A stretch of 64,000 nt of DNA, taken from the NCBI RefSeq assembly GCF_030929605.1, contig NZ_JAVFVS010000005.1:310001-374000 (forward strand), read 5' to 3'. This DNA is from Flavobacterium sp. LHD-80. Lineage in GTDB: Bacteria; Bacteroidota; Bacteroidia; Flavobacteriales; Flavobacteriaceae. Shown in pieces: positions 52,319 to 61,497 of the stretch. The notes under the pieces were generated by a model. The model was given only the letters and a program-made list of their open reading frames with translations. It was not told the origin of the DNA and searched no databases. Positions within the stretch are counted from its first letter, which is position 1. The number at the start of each line of letters is the position of its first letter. Both the position numbers and the translations under genes were made by a program.

Positions 52319-52930
52319 TTATTTCATTTTAACAAAATAAGCTTCTTTATTATCGCTGGTTATTTTTTCAAAACCTGTTTCCGTCTTTTTGCCAATATTA
52401 ATAACATGCAATACATTAGTTTCTTTATTTAGAAGACAACTCCAAATCGTTCCATCAGAAAGAATAATATCTGAAAACGCTGCGTCAGATGCATCTTTGT
52501 TATAATACTTTAAATCTTCTGTTTTGATCAATTTTTTGATTTGTGTTTTCGTATCCGTTTCATAAAACAAAATCTTTTCTTCGCTGATTTCAACTATTTC
52601 TTCGATTTGATTTTGACCTGTACCCGAAGTCTGCGCCCAAGTAGGTTTATCTCCTGTCATTTTCCAAGTACCAACAATATAACTCAAAGCATCATCTCGC
52701 AATATGTTTTTTAAAGCATCTACTTTTTTGATCGACTCTTTTCCTAATTCATTTTCAGGTTTAAGTTTAGATGCAATAGAAAATAAATCTAATGCATTTT
52801 TAAAATCTGCTTTATTGTAATAGGAAACAGCCAGATCGTATTTGTTTTTCTGAAACTTGATTTTAATATCCGTTTGTGCTATATTTTTTATTGAAACTAG
52901 CATAAAAACAAGAATAAAATAATTTTTCAT
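52319..52930 (-). CDS. Hypothetical exported TPR-containing protein
   Basis: 203 residues: signal peptide (MLVSIKNIAQ), one or two TPR-like units (YDLAVSYYNKADFKNALDLF, about 30-65) and a C-terminal beta-rich part (YIVGTWKMTGDKPTWAQ ... FEKITSDNKEAYFVKM) resembling a lipocalin-like fold. Function not recognised. Confidence 0.7.
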   Translation of the reverse strand: MKNYFILVFMLVSIKNIAQTDIKIKFQKNKYDLAVSYYNKADFKNALDLFSIASKLKPENELGKESIKKVDALKNILRDDALSYIVGTWKMTGDKPTWAQTSGTGQNQIEEIVEISEEKILFYETDTKTQIKKLIKTEDLKYYNKDASDAAFSDIILSDGTIWSCLLNKETNVLHVINIGKKTETGFEKITSDNKEAYFVKMK

Positions 52931-53020
52931 TGGTTTGGGGTTTGTTTTTTAAAATTTCCGCAAACTTAGTAAATTAATCATTCTAATAGTTACGGTTTCC
53001 CACAATAACAGCATAAAAAA

Positions 53021-53042
53021 ACTGCTTCATTTTTGAAGCAGT
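53021..53042 (-). terminator. Terminator after the ACT-domain gene
   Basis: ACTGCTTCA and TGAAGCAGT around a four-base loop, with a T-run on the minus strand from 53020 down. Confidence 0.82.
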
Positions 53043-53075
53043 TTTATATGAGCAATTTAAAAGTGAAATAAAAAT

Positions 53076-53474
53076 TTATTCCTGATTTGAAAATGAATTT
53101 AAAATTTCCATCGCTTTTTCTGTATCATTTTTATTTACAAAAATATGATCATGATAAAATGCTGCAACAACGTTACAGCTGATTTCTTTTTCTGAAAGTG
53201 CTTTAGAAAAAGCTGCCGTTAATCCAACAGCTTCTAATGAAGAATGTACAGTGAGTGTAATCCAAGACATTACAATGGAATAATCCAGATTTAATCTTGA
53301 TGCAATTTCTTTTTTCAGAATTAGCGTTATGGCTTCTTCTTCTCTAAAAATCATATCAATTTCATTTAAATCCAATCCTTCTAATTTTTCTAATTTACAA
53401 AAAACATAGTCCCCCAATTTATGTTTAGGTTTCATTGTTTTAAGCAACTTTTGAAGGTCTTTTTCTCCAGACAT
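53076..53474 (-). CDS. ACT-domain protein
   Basis: 132 residues with a tandem ACT-like fold of the type found alone or fused to aspartate kinases (LDYSIVMSWITLTVHSSLEAVGLTAAFSKALSEKEIS, NVVAAFYHDHIFV). Such proteins probably sense amino acids. It lies 8 bp after the M1 peptidase gene, so the two are co-transcribed. Confidence 0.83.
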   Translation of the reverse strand: MSGEKDLQKLLKTMKPKHKLGDYVFCKLEKLEGLDLNEIDMIFREEEAITLILKKEIASRLNLDYSIVMSWITLTVHSSLEAVGLTAAFSKALSEKEISCNVVAAFYHDHIFVNKNDTEKAMEILNSFSNQE

Positions 53475-53482
53475 TTCTTCTT

Positions 53483-55360
53483 TTAATTTTGTTTATTCAA
53501 CCAAAAATTATTTGAAGGCGATGCATCCATAAAAATACCACCATCAATAGTAATCTGTTTAATTTCTTTCTTATTTTTTAGAAAAATTACTGCCAATTTT
53601 TGGTTTTTCTCCCAAATTGCAGGCGTTTGATGAACCGTTTCAGCTGAATTATCAGTGTAAACAACTACTAGATCAAACGGAACTGCAAAACCTCCCACAT
53701 TTTCAATTGAAACTTTATTTTTGTCTAAATTTTTAACCGAAAGATCAATGTAATTATTGGTAAAAAACCAATTATTAAAAAACCAATTCAGATTTTTTCC
53801 TGTTGCCGAATTTAAGGAATTGAAATAATCCCAAGGAATTGGGTGTTTTCCGTTCCAATTTTCCATGTACGCATGAAGCGCTTTTTTGAATACATCATCG
53901 CCAAGCATGTCTTTTAAAGCTATGTAAGAAAGAGAAGCTTTTCCGTAAGAGTTGTTTCCGTAACCAGCATCAGAAACCTGAGATGACATTGAAATAATAG
54001 GCTGATCTTCTTCTGTTGAAGGATCATTGATATAGTTTTTTACTCTAAACTCTTTATAGAATTTATCAGCAGCTTCTTTACCATGTTCGGCAATTCCAAT
54101 TAAATATTCAAAAGTTGTTGCCCATCCTTCATCCATAAAAGCATAACGCGTTTCATTGATTCCCATATAAAAAGGAAAATACGTATGCGCTACTTCATGA
54201 TCTTGAACCAATTGTGCAAATTTAGGATCACCCATTTGCGAATCGTTACACATCATTGGATATTCCATATCAGCAAAACCTTGAAAAGCGGTCATTTTTG
54301 AAAACGGATACGGAACTCCCGGCCAATTGTTCGAAAACCAATCTAAAGCGTATTGATTGTTTTTTACCGAAGCCACAAAATCAGTTCCTTTTACATCATA
54401 AGCAGCTTGAACACTCGCGCGTCTGTTTGTTTTTTTATCTACCACAACACTGCTTGCATCCCATAAATAATGATCGCTTAATCCAAAACAAACATCTGAA
54501 ATATGTTTGGCTTCAAACTTCCAGACATTCCAGTCGTTTTGTTTTGTTACAACTCCAGATTTCATTTCCTGCTCGTTTGCTATGTGCAGAATTTCATTTG
54601 TAACATATGATTTTTTCAAACGCTCAGCAAACTCAGGCTGTAAAACCTCATCAGGATTTAGCAAATCTCCAGTTGCATAAACCACGTAATTTTTAGGCGC
54701 TTTTACCGAATAGGTATAGTCATTAAAATCATTGTAAAATTCCTGACGATCTGTATGAGGCAATCTGTCCCATTTGTTATAATCGTCAAAAACTGAAACG
54801 CGCGGATAGCTATATGCTACAAAAAAAGTAGTTTCATCAATTTGTCCTTCTCTCCCACTTTCTTTAGACAAAGGATAATTCCAGTCAATATTAATTGTGG
54901 TTTTAGAATGTGGCGGAATCGCTTTTTTAAGCCTTACGTTGCCTACAGTCCCCCATTTTCTGCCATCTTCCTTGTAAACTTCACCAGCAATTTTCAATGA
55001 GGTAATTGTTAATCCCTCACTTAAAAAATCTTGACTTACAGTGCCACTTCTTGGTGATGATGGTTTATGAAGATTATTTACAAATCTAATCGGCAAGTTT
55101 TTTAAAGTATCGTTACTATTGTTTTCGTACTCGATTGTTTCTGTTCCGCTTACTATTTTTGTTTTGGCATCAACGGTAATTTCCATTGTATATTTTCCAT
55201 GATTCTGCCAATAATTTTTTCCCGGTTTTCCGTCCATCGAACGAGTACCTTTTGCATAAGCATCTTTTATATTTCTAGGCATATAAAGATCTTGTGCAAA
55301 GCTGTTTTGTGCAAAAAATGCAAGAGCAATTAATAAAAACTGCAGTGAATTTTTTCTCAT
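53483..55360 (-). CDS. M1-family zinc aminopeptidase, secreted
   Basis: Cleaves N-terminal residues from peptides in the periplasm or outside. 625 residues with a signal peptide (LALAFFAQNSFAQ), an N-terminal beta-domain, the zinc site HEVAH (about 385-389) with the third ligand in MDEGWATTFEY about 19 residues later, and a proton-donor tyrosine region (NSYGKASLSYIAL). The usual GAMEN motif appears as ADMEYPMM. The ACT-domain gene follows. Confidence 0.93.
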   Translation of the reverse strand: MRKNSLQFLLIALAFFAQNSFAQDLYMPRNIKDAYAKGTRSMDGKPGKNYWQNHGKYTMEITVDAKTKIVSGTETIEYENNSNDTLKNLPIRFVNNLHKPSSPRSGTVSQDFLSEGLTITSLKIAGEVYKEDGRKWGTVGNVRLKKAIPPHSKTTINIDWNYPLSKESGREGQIDETTFFVAYSYPRVSVFDDYNKWDRLPHTDRQEFYNDFNDYTYSVKAPKNYVVYATGDLLNPDEVLQPEFAERLKKSYVTNEILHIANEQEMKSGVVTKQNDWNVWKFEAKHISDVCFGLSDHYLWDASSVVVDKKTNRRASVQAAYDVKGTDFVASVKNNQYALDWFSNNWPGVPYPFSKMTAFQGFADMEYPMMCNDSQMGDPKFAQLVQDHEVAHTYFPFYMGINETRYAFMDEGWATTFEYLIGIAEHGKEAADKFYKEFRVKNYINDPSTEEDQPIISMSSQVSDAGYGNNSYGKASLSYIALKDMLGDDVFKKALHAYMENWNGKHPIPWDYFNSLNSATGKNLNWFFNNWFFTNNYIDLSVKNLDKNKVSIENVGGFAVPFDLVVVYTDNSAETVHQTPAIWEKNQKLAVIFLKNKKEIKQITIDGGIFMDASPSNNFWLNKQN

Positions 55361-55542
55361 AAATTGTTTTAAGATTTTGATGATTTAATTTGATATAATA
55401 TTAGTGGATATTTTTAACTTATTGTTACAACTAAGTTAAAAAAATTAAAGTTTCAGGTTTCAAGTTTCAGGTTTGTCAGTCAGAAAGAGAGCAAAGGATG
55501 AAAACCTTAGCACCTCAGAACCTTTGTCCCTTTGTCCCTTTC

Positions 55543-55578
55543 AAAAAAAAACCGTCTCTTTCAAAAAGAAAAAGACGG
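55543..55578 (-). terminator. Terminator after the aldehyde dehydrogenase gene
   Basis: CCGTCT (55552-55557) and AGACGG (55573-55578) close a stem with A/T-rich interior; a run of nine T's follows on the minus strand. Confidence 0.8.
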
Positions 55579-55607
55579 CCCCTACAATTAATATATAACC
55601 CTGATGA

Positions 55608-57188
55608 CTACAAAATATAATCGGTGTTAATAAAATTTGATTCTTTGCTGTTTAGCAATTCCTGCAAAATTTCATTGTTATAATCGATATCTTTTGAAGC
55701 TACAAACGTACGTATTGAAAAAGAACGCAAAGCATCTGGAATACTTAAAGTTCCTACAGCCGAATCCTTACGGCCTGTAAACGGGAACGCATCTGGCCCA
55801 CGCTGACATGAACTGTTGAGGTTAACTCGGCACACTAAATTTACCAAAGCATCAATAAGCGGTGCCAAAGTTTTAATGTCTTTTCCGAACAAACTTACTT
55901 GTTGTCCATAATTTGATTCGGCCATATCATCAAGAGGTTCGTTGATATCTTTAAAAGAAATAATTGGAACCACTGGACCAAATTGCTCTTCGTGATATAC
56001 TCTCATTTCTTTATTTACTGGATATAAAACGGCTGGAAAAATAAAGTTTTCTGAATGTTTTCCTCCTTTTTCATTCAGGATATGCGCGCCTTTGCTTTTT
56101 GCATCGTCAATTAATCCTTGAATATATGCTGGTTTATCTGTTTCTGGAAGCGGTGTTAATGAAACTCCTTTTTCCCACGGATTTCCAAATGCTAAACTGT
56201 CTACTTTTTTAGCAAAACGTTTATTGAATTCTTCTCTAATTGATTCGTGCACGTACAACACTTTTAAAGCCGTACAACGCTGACCGTTAAAAGATAAAGT
56301 TCCCGCGATACATTCCTGAATAGCCAAATCTAAATCGGCGTCCGGAAGAATAATCGCTGGGTTTTTAGCTTCTAATCCTAAAATCAAACGAAGTCTGTTT
56401 TTGTTTGGATGCTGATCCTGCAAAGCAATCGCCGATTTACTGTTTCCAATTAATGCCAAAACATCAATTTTTCCCGATTTCATAATTGGCGAAGCAACTT
56501 CTCTTCCGCGTCCGTAAACGATATTGATAACGCCTTTTGGAAAACTACTTTTAAACGCTTCTAACAATGGCGAAATACATAAAACACCATGTTTAGCCGG
56601 TTTAAAAATCACGGTATTACCCATAATCAAAGCCGGAATCAATAAAGAGAAAGTTTCATTTAAAGGATAATTGTAAGGCCCAAGACATAAAACTACGCCA
56701 AGAGGTCCGCGACGAATCATAGCATTAACACCTTGCACTTTTTCAAAATGCGAACTGCGTCCGTTTAATTCTTTATAACTGGCAATTGTATCGTAAATAT
56801 ATTCAACTGTTCTGTCGAATTCTTTTTGCGAATCGCCAAGGTTTTTTCCAATTTCCCACATTAAAAGTTTCACCACTTCTTCGCGGGTTTCCTTCATCTG
56901 TTTTACAAAATTCTCCATGCATTTAATGCGATCAACCACTTTCATAGTTGGCCATAAACCTTGACCTTTATTATAGGCCGTGTTTGCAGCTTCAACCACT
57001 TCCGCAGCTTCTTTTTCTGCCATAAACGGAATTGATCCTAATAAGGTTGGAGTGTACTTTTCAGTTGATGAAATCGTCGAAAATACTGGTGTAGTCTGCC
57101 CTGTCCATTTTTTCAGTTCTCCATTTACAAGATAGGTATCTTGATTTATCAGACTTTTGATCTGATATTCTTCGGGTATTAAACTCAT
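55608..57188 (-). CDS. GapN-like NADP-dependent aldehyde dehydrogenase
   Basis: 526 residues of the aldehyde dehydrogenase superfamily. [21 protein letters not shown] and KPAKHGVL in the cofactor domain, the general base Glu in [10 protein letters not shown] (about 272) and the catalytic Cys in FNGQRCTAL (about 301) are all present. The end ([22 protein letters not shown]) is like non-phosphorylating glyceraldehyde-3-phosphate dehydrogenase (GapN), which makes 3-phosphoglycerate and NADPH. Another phosphorylated or short-chain aldehyde is possible. Confidence 0.87.
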   Translation of the reverse strand: MSLIPEEYQIKSLINQDTYLVNGELKKWTGQTTPVFSTISSTEKYTPTLLGSIPFMAEKEAAEVVEAANTAYNKGQGLWPTMKVVDRIKCMENFVKQMKETREEVVKLLMWEIGKNLGDSQKEFDRTVEYIYDTIASYKELNGRSSHFEKVQGVNAMIRRGPLGVVLCLGPYNYPLNETFSLLIPALIMGNTVIFKPAKHGVLCISPLLEAFKSSFPKGVINIVYGRGREVASPIMKSGKIDVLALIGNSKSAIALQDQHPNKNRLRLILGLEAKNPAIILPDADLDLAIQECIAGTLSFNGQRCTALKVLYVHESIREEFNKRFAKKVDSLAFGNPWEKGVSLTPLPETDKPAYIQGLIDDAKSKGAHILNEKGGKHSENFIFPAVLYPVNKEMRVYHEEQFGPVVPIISFKDINEPLDDMAESNYGQQVSLFGKDIKTLAPLIDALVNLVCRVNLNSSCQRGPDAFPFTGRKDSAVGTLSIPDALRSFSIRTFVASKDIDYNNEILQELLNSKESNFINTDYIL

Positions 57189-57232
57189 AATCTGGTAATT
57201 TATAGTTTGGTTATTAATAGCATTTTAAAACG

Positions 57233-57262
57233 AAAAAAGAGGCTTTATTGCGCCTCTTCTTT
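57233..57262 (-). terminator. Terminator after the rhodanese gene
   Basis: AAGAGGC (57238-57244) and GCCTCTT (57252-57258) with a T-run on the minus strand. Confidence 0.8.
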
Positions 57263-57265
57263 CCT

Positions 57266-57577
57266 TTATGATTGTACGGTGTCGCCTTCCCAGTCCAGTA
57301 TTCCACCAAGCAAATTATAGGCATTTTCTATACCTAATTCATTCATTATCTGGCATGCTTTTGCACTTCTGGCACCAGAGCGGCAATACACATAATAATT
57401 TTTGTTTTTATCTAATTCTTCAATTTCATAAATAAAAGCCTGACCTTTATTGATGTCAATATTTACAGCATTTTCAATATAGCCATCATTAAATTCGTCT
57501 TCAGTTCTTACATCAAGTATAACTGCATTTTCGTCAGCATTTAACTGAGCAACCCAATCTTCTTGTGATAAATTCAT
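57266..57577 (-). CDS. Single-domain rhodanese-like sulfurtransferase
   Basis: 103 residues; the active-site loop VYCRSGARS holds the persulfide cysteine and VILDVRTEDEFNDGYIENAVNI is the typical N-terminal part. It carries sulfane sulfur in the cytoplasm. It stands back to back with a Crp/Fnr regulator and near a TSUP permease, a grouping often seen in sulfide/persulfide handling in Bacteroidota. Confidence 0.92.
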   Translation of the reverse strand: MNLSQEDWVAQLNADENAVILDVRTEDEFNDGYIENAVNIDINKGQAFIYEIEELDKNKNYYVYCRSGARSAKACQIMNELGIENAYNLLGGILDWEGDTVQS

Positions 57578-57815
57578 AGTAATATGTGTTTTTGTAAAAT
57601 TACGACGTTTCTATTAATTAAAAACGTACCAAATGCGATTTCGATTATTATTCTCAGAAAACGTTTTAGAGAAAGGATTATAATCAGTGAATTACAAATT
57701 TACTTACTATTTTTAAAAATTCAGTCTATAAAATCGATAGAAAATAGGTTTTTTGCATTTGCATAAAATGCATCTTAATTACCGTTTTCTGACAATTAAT
57801 GCCAGCCGAATCTAT

Positions 57816-57823
57816 TATCTTTG
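57816..57823 (+). promoter_or_regulatory. Probable -7 box of the Crp/Fnr-family gene
   Basis: TATCTTTG fits TAnnTTTG and lies 105 bp upstream of the start. A divergent TAAATTTG (57695-57702, minus) may serve the rhodanese gene. The gap 57578-57927 holds no gene; an AAAACGTTTT palindrome and an ACGAATT-type repeat (57867-57890) are present. Confidence 0.5.
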
Positions 57824-57927
57824 TAAAAAATTACAATTTTTAATTCGATATTGATAAAAACATTAGCCACGAATTGCACAAATTCTCACGAATTAATCGA
57901 TGTAAATCCGTGGAAAAAAACTTTACA

Positions 57928-58569
57928 ATGCAAAACTCCTTAAAAAATATCTTTCCCAATTTCTCCAGCGAACTTGTCGCAACTATTGAAGAAAACGGAA
58001 ACCAGCAAAACTTTGAAGCCGGAACCATTTTAATGCGTACCGGACAATATATTAAAAACACGGTTTTGATTCTAAAAGGAAAAATCAAAATTTACCGCGA
58101 AGGCGAAGATGGCGGAGAGTTTTTAATGTATTATTTACAACCGGGACAAGCCTGCGCCATTTCGATGATTTGCACTGCCAAAAGCGAAAAAAGCCAAATC
58201 ATGGCAAAAGTAGTCGAAGATGTTACCGTCATGATGATTCCGCTTACGCTAATGGACAAATGGATGATGGAGCATCGTTCTTGGTACGAATTTGTAATTG
58301 AAACGTACCGAAGCCGTTTTGAAGAAGTCTTAGAAGTTGTCGATAATATCGCTTTTCGTTCTATGGATGAACGTTTGGAATTTTATTTAAAAAGACATTC
58401 TGATGCTTGTGGTTGTTCCGAAGTCAAACTTTCGCATCAAGAAATCGCAACCGAATTAAATACATCAAGAGAAGTTGTTTCCAGATTATTAAAAAAAATG
58501 GAACAACGTGGTTTAGTCAAACTCAACCGAAACCAGATTGAATTATTAAACACGAATTTCACGAATTAG
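57928..58569 (+). CDS. Crp/Fnr-family transcriptional regulator
   Basis: 213 residues: N-terminal cyclic-nucleotide-binding-type domain (about 15-130, GTILMRTGQYIKNTVLILKGKIKIYREGEDGG) and a C-terminal winged helix (SHQEIATELNTSREVVSRLLKKM). No Fnr-type cysteine cluster is seen at the N-terminus, so the signal is unknown. The frame is open from 57874, but the ATG at 57928 gives the normal start. The last eight codons lie in one arm of an intergenic inverted repeat. Confidence 0.93.
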   Translation: MQNSLKNIFPNFSSELVATIEENGNQQNFEAGTILMRTGQYIKNTVLILKGKIKIYREGEDGGEFLMYYLQPGQACAISMICTAKSEKSQIMAKVVEDVTVMMIPLTLMDKWMMEHRSWYEFVIETYRSRFEEVLEVVDNIAFRSMDERLEFYLKRHSDACGCSEVKLSHQEIATELNTSREVVSRLLKKMEQRGLVKLNRNQIELLNTNFTN

Positions 58570-58628
58570 CACGAATTATTTAAACATATAGAATCTGTGT
58601 CAATTCGTGAAATTCGTGTTTAATAATT
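58541..58628. repeat. 27-bp perfect inverted repeat overlapping the 3' end of the Crp-family gene
   Basis: 58541-58567 and 58602-58628 are exact reverse complements, built on CACGAATTTCACGAATT. The left arm encodes Leu-Leu-Asn-Thr-Asn-Phe-Thr-Asn just before the stop codon. Confidence 0.85.
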
Positions 58629-58695
58629 CTCTTCTGTGATAAATGTTACTGTAGGTTTCTAATTTCCGAAGCAACTTTGCATCAAAACAAATGCA

Positions 58696-59481
58696 ATGGA
58701 ATATATAGGCTATTTTGCTTCAATCATAATCGGGATCTCGTTGGGCTTAATTGGCGGTGGCGGATCGATTTTGACGATTCCAATTCTGGTGTATTTGTTT
58801 AACGTAAATCCCGAGCAAGCTACATCTTATTCCTTATTTATTGTTGGACTTACGGCTCTTTCCGGAAGTTACAGCCATTATAAAATGGGAAATTTAAAAT
58901 TAAAGTCGGCGTTGTATTTTGCGATTCCTTCTGTGATTTCCATTTTGATTATTCGTGAAGTTATTTTTCCACAGATTGCTTCTACCCTATTTTCAATCGC
59001 TTCTTATTCGGTTTCAAAAGATTTTCTGATCATGATTGTCTTTTCGGTTTTGATGATTACCGCAGCAATTTCTATGATTCAGAAACCTCAGCCAGAAATA
59101 AAAAACTGCGAAACAAATTATCTTCAATTAAGCATCATTGGCTTTTTAGTCGGAATTGTAACGGGATTTCTTGGAGCCGGAGGCGGATTTTTAATCATCC
59201 CTGCGCTTTTATTTTTTGCCAAATTACCAATGAAACAAGCCGTTGGAACTTCTCTTTTAATTATTACAATAAACTCTTCCATTGGTTTCGCAGGTGATTT
59301 ATACATTGGAACCCCCATAAATTACTCATTTTTATTAGGCGTTTCAGGAATGGCACTTCTCGGAATGTTCATCGGAAGTCAGCTTTCTAAAAAAATTGAC
59401 GGAGCAAAATTAAAACCGCTTTTTGGCTGGTTTGTTCTCGTAATGGGATTTTATATTATTGCGAAAGAGGTTTTGTTTTAG
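58696..59481 (+). CDS. TSUP (TauE/SafE) family permease
   Basis: 261 residues with about eight membrane segments and the two family repeats (GLIGGGGSILTIPILVYLF; GFLGAGGGFLIIPALLFFAKLPMKQAVGTSLLII). TSUP proteins move sulfite, thiosulfate, sulfoacetate or similar sulfur anions. The rhodanese and Crp-family neighbours support a sulfur compound as substrate, which is inference. Confidence 0.92.
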   Translation: MEYIGYFASIIIGISLGLIGGGGSILTIPILVYLFNVNPEQATSYSLFIVGLTALSGSYSHYKMGNLKLKSALYFAIPSVISILIIREVIFPQIASTLFSIASYSVSKDFLIMIVFSVLMITAAISMIQKPQPEIKNCETNYLQLSIIGFLVGIVTGFLGAGGGFLIIPALLFFAKLPMKQAVGTSLLIITINSSIGFAGDLYIGTPINYSFLLGVSGMALLGMFIGSQLSKKIDGAKLKPLFGWFVLVMGFYIIAKEVLF

Positions 59482-59636
59482 AATTTATAGTTTCACGCAG
59501 ATTTGGCAGATCTGGCTGATTTTTTAAATATTTTCAATTTAGTTCACTTGTAGAGTAATCTTTGTCAGAGCTTTAGGCTTTGACAAAGGTGAAACTAAAA
59601 ATTCATTTTCGTGAAGTAGACAGATTTGTATTTTAT

Positions 59637-59722
59637 GGGCGTTGCCTCCGGCCGGGCTATCCGCTTGTATCTTTTCCTTGCTAAAGAAGCAAGAAAAAGG
59701 ATACCGCTTCTATCCCTAACGC
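59637..59722. repeat. Dispersed intergenic repeat (GGGCG...CTATCCCT type), copy 2
   Basis: Begins GGGCGTTGCCTCCGGCCGGG and ends TTCTATCCCTAACG; homologous to 9433-9520 at both ends. The middle here forms a hairpin (CTTTTCCTTGC/GCAAGAAAAAG). It lies just beyond the stop of the 59750 gene. Confidence 0.7.
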
Positions 59723-59749
59723 AAATTCGGGTAAATGAGAAATTTTCAT

Positions 59750-60226
59750 TTATAAACTTTCTAAGCTTTTATCAATTAGCCAAGGAATATAAGCTTCAAA
59801 TTCTACCTGAATTAAATCATCTTTATTTTCAAAAAATGTCAAACTGTTTTGTTCGCAAAAACCTATTGAAAAATTATCACCAATTGCCGTTAATTCTATT
59901 TGGAAGCTTTCATTTTCAATGTCTCTTTTGCAATTCTTACCATCAATCATTTTGCCTTTAAAATGAAACCATCCTGCAATATGATGTAATCCATTTGGCA
60001 AAATTTGATAAGATAAAATTTCAACTTCTTTTTTATAATCAATTCCTAGATTTAAAAACAAGATTTTAACTTCTTCAGGAAAAATGTATTCTCTACTTTC
60101 AACATAATTTTTGCAATCATTACAGCTACATGAAACTGCTCCACCACTAACAATTCCTGCATAAGTTTCTATTGTTAGGGATCTATCAACTTCAAACTTC
60201 CAGTTTTTAAACTGCACTATTTCCAT
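59750..60226 (-). CDS. Hypothetical protein with a cysteine pair motif
   Basis: 158 residues without a signal peptide. The N-terminal part has SGGAVSCSCNDCKNYVESR, a cysteine cluster that may bind metal, then FPEEVKILFLNLGIDYKKEVE and GLHHIAGWFHFKGKMI. Family not recognised by name; similar proteins occur in many bacteria as uncharacterised. The frame opens at a TTG at 60241, but the ATG at 60226 is preferred. Confidence 0.7.
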   Translation of the reverse strand: MEIVQFKNWKFEVDRSLTIETYAGIVSGGAVSCSCNDCKNYVESREYIFPEEVKILFLNLGIDYKKEVEILSYQILPNGLHHIAGWFHFKGKMIDGKNCKRDIENESFQIELTAIGDNFSIGFCEQNSLTFFENKDDLIQVEFEAYIPWLIDKSLESL

Positions 60227-60242
60227 ATTGTTTTTTTTCAAT

Positions 60243-60323
60243 TACCTCCAGCTTTAGCTGGAGGTAAACAAATCTATACAAATAAAAGGCTTTAGCCAAA
60301 CTTTGCGATTTTGGCAAAAGCCT
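60243..60323. repeat. Two hairpins upstream of the 59750 gene
   Basis: TACCTCCAGCT/AGCTGGAGGTA (60243-60266) and a larger AAAGGCTTT-GCCAAA/TTTGGC-AAAGCCT stem (60286-60323). The first shares its CCTCCAG core with the cydB terminator at 60345-60364. Confidence 0.6.
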
Positions 60324-60338
60324 AATTCAAATTCAAAC

Positions 60339-60364
60339 AAAAAACCTCCAGTTAAAACTGGAGG
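60339..60364 (-). terminator. Terminator of the cydAB operon
   Basis: CCTCCAGTT (60345-60353) and AACTGGAGG (60356-60364) followed on the minus strand by a T-run. Confidence 0.85.
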
Positions 60365-60418
60365 CAATTCATATAATTAATTCGTGAAAATTAGTGCAAT
60401 TAGTGGCTAACAAAAAAA

Positions 60419-61495
60419 TCAATGTTCCCCATACCCAACATCATCCATTTTCCCGCTAAAAACGCGATACTGAATAATAAAATAAACAATTACCAAAAAC
60501 AAAGCAACAAAAAACCAACTTAATCCGGCATTCAATCCATATTCTCCAGCGGCAGTATTATAAATAGTCAACGACGGATTTACATTATTAGTTGAAGGCA
60601 AAACATTCGGGAAAATTGAAACAGCGGTTGAAGCAAATCCTCCAACTAAAAACAAGGTAGAAAATACAAAACCATAGCCATCTTTTTTAAAGGAACGAAC
60701 TTTAAATAATCCTGCAATTCCAACGAAAGTCATTATCGGAAAAAACCATAAAATTGGATTTTCGATAAAATTATGGAACGGTTGAGGTTCAATAAAATGC
60801 CAAATTCCCAGCGAAATAAAAACCAAAAGAAGTAAAACACAGTTTAATTTGAAAACCACATTTTTAAGTTTCGGATTCAGAGACGAATTTGTTTTATAAA
60901 TAATCCAATTCGCGCCGTGAATAGTTAAAGCGACCGTGCTTACAATTCCTAAGAAAAGCGTAAACCAATCAATAATTCCCAATTCATTTGCTTGCGGACT
61001 AAAAGTTGGATTCCACAAAGGCAGAAAGAAAAAATGCGGTTCTTGAGTCGAAACGCCATTTTGAACCATTCCGAGATTTACTCCACGAACAATATTTCCT
61101 AAAGCAATTCCGAAGAAAAGTGCCAAAAGCAAACTCGCAATTCCGAAAGCCTTATCCCAAATTGCTTCCCACATGTGATTATGCACTTGTCCGCGCATCT
61201 CCAATCCGATAGCACGGAAAATCAAAAGCCATAAAATCATAATCAAAGGCAAATAAAACCCGCTGAAAGAAGACGCATATAAAGTTGGAAAAGCAAAAAA
61301 CAAAACGCCTCCTGCAGCGATTAACCAAACTTCATTTGCATCCCAAAACGGACCAATTGAATTTGTGATTACTTTTTTATCTCTTTCTGTTTCGGCAAAA
61401 AATAAATGAATAATTCCTGCGCCAAAATCGTAGCCGTCTAAAACCAGATAAACAGCCAAAATTCCCATTAAAACTACGTACCAAAAAAATTCCAT
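60419..61495 (-). CDS. cydB: Cytochrome bd quinol oxidase subunit II
   Basis: 358 residues with about eight membrane segments. LVLDGYDFGAGIIHLF near the N-terminus, FWDANEVWLIAAGGVLFFAFPTLYA and RAIGLEMRGQ are family signatures. It forms the oxidase with CydA, reducing oxygen with quinol electrons at low oxygen. It starts 2 bp after the cydA stop, so the genes are translationally coupled. Confidence 0.96.
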   Translation of the reverse strand: MEFFWYVVLMGILAVYLVLDGYDFGAGIIHLFFAETERDKKVITNSIGPFWDANEVWLIAAGGVLFFAFPTLYASSFSGFYLPLIMILWLLIFRAIGLEMRGQVHNHMWEAIWDKAFGIASLLLALFFGIALGNIVRGVNLGMVQNGVSTQEPHFFFLPLWNPTFSPQANELGIIDWFTLFLGIVSTVALTIHGANWIIYKTNSSLNPKLKNVVFKLNCVLLLLVFISLGIWHFIEPQPFHNFIENPILWFFPIMTFVGIAGLFKVRSFKKDGYGFVFSTLFLVGGFASTAVSIFPNVLPSTNNVNPSLTIYNTAAGEYGLNAGLSWFFVALFLVIVYFIIQYRVFSGKMDDVGYGEH

Positions 61496-61497
61496 AC

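Noticed and set aside
58541-58628. Ordinary terminator for the Crp-family gene
   Set aside because: The arms are too long and have no T-run, and one arm is inside the coding sequence; it is listed as a repeat although it could still stop transcription.
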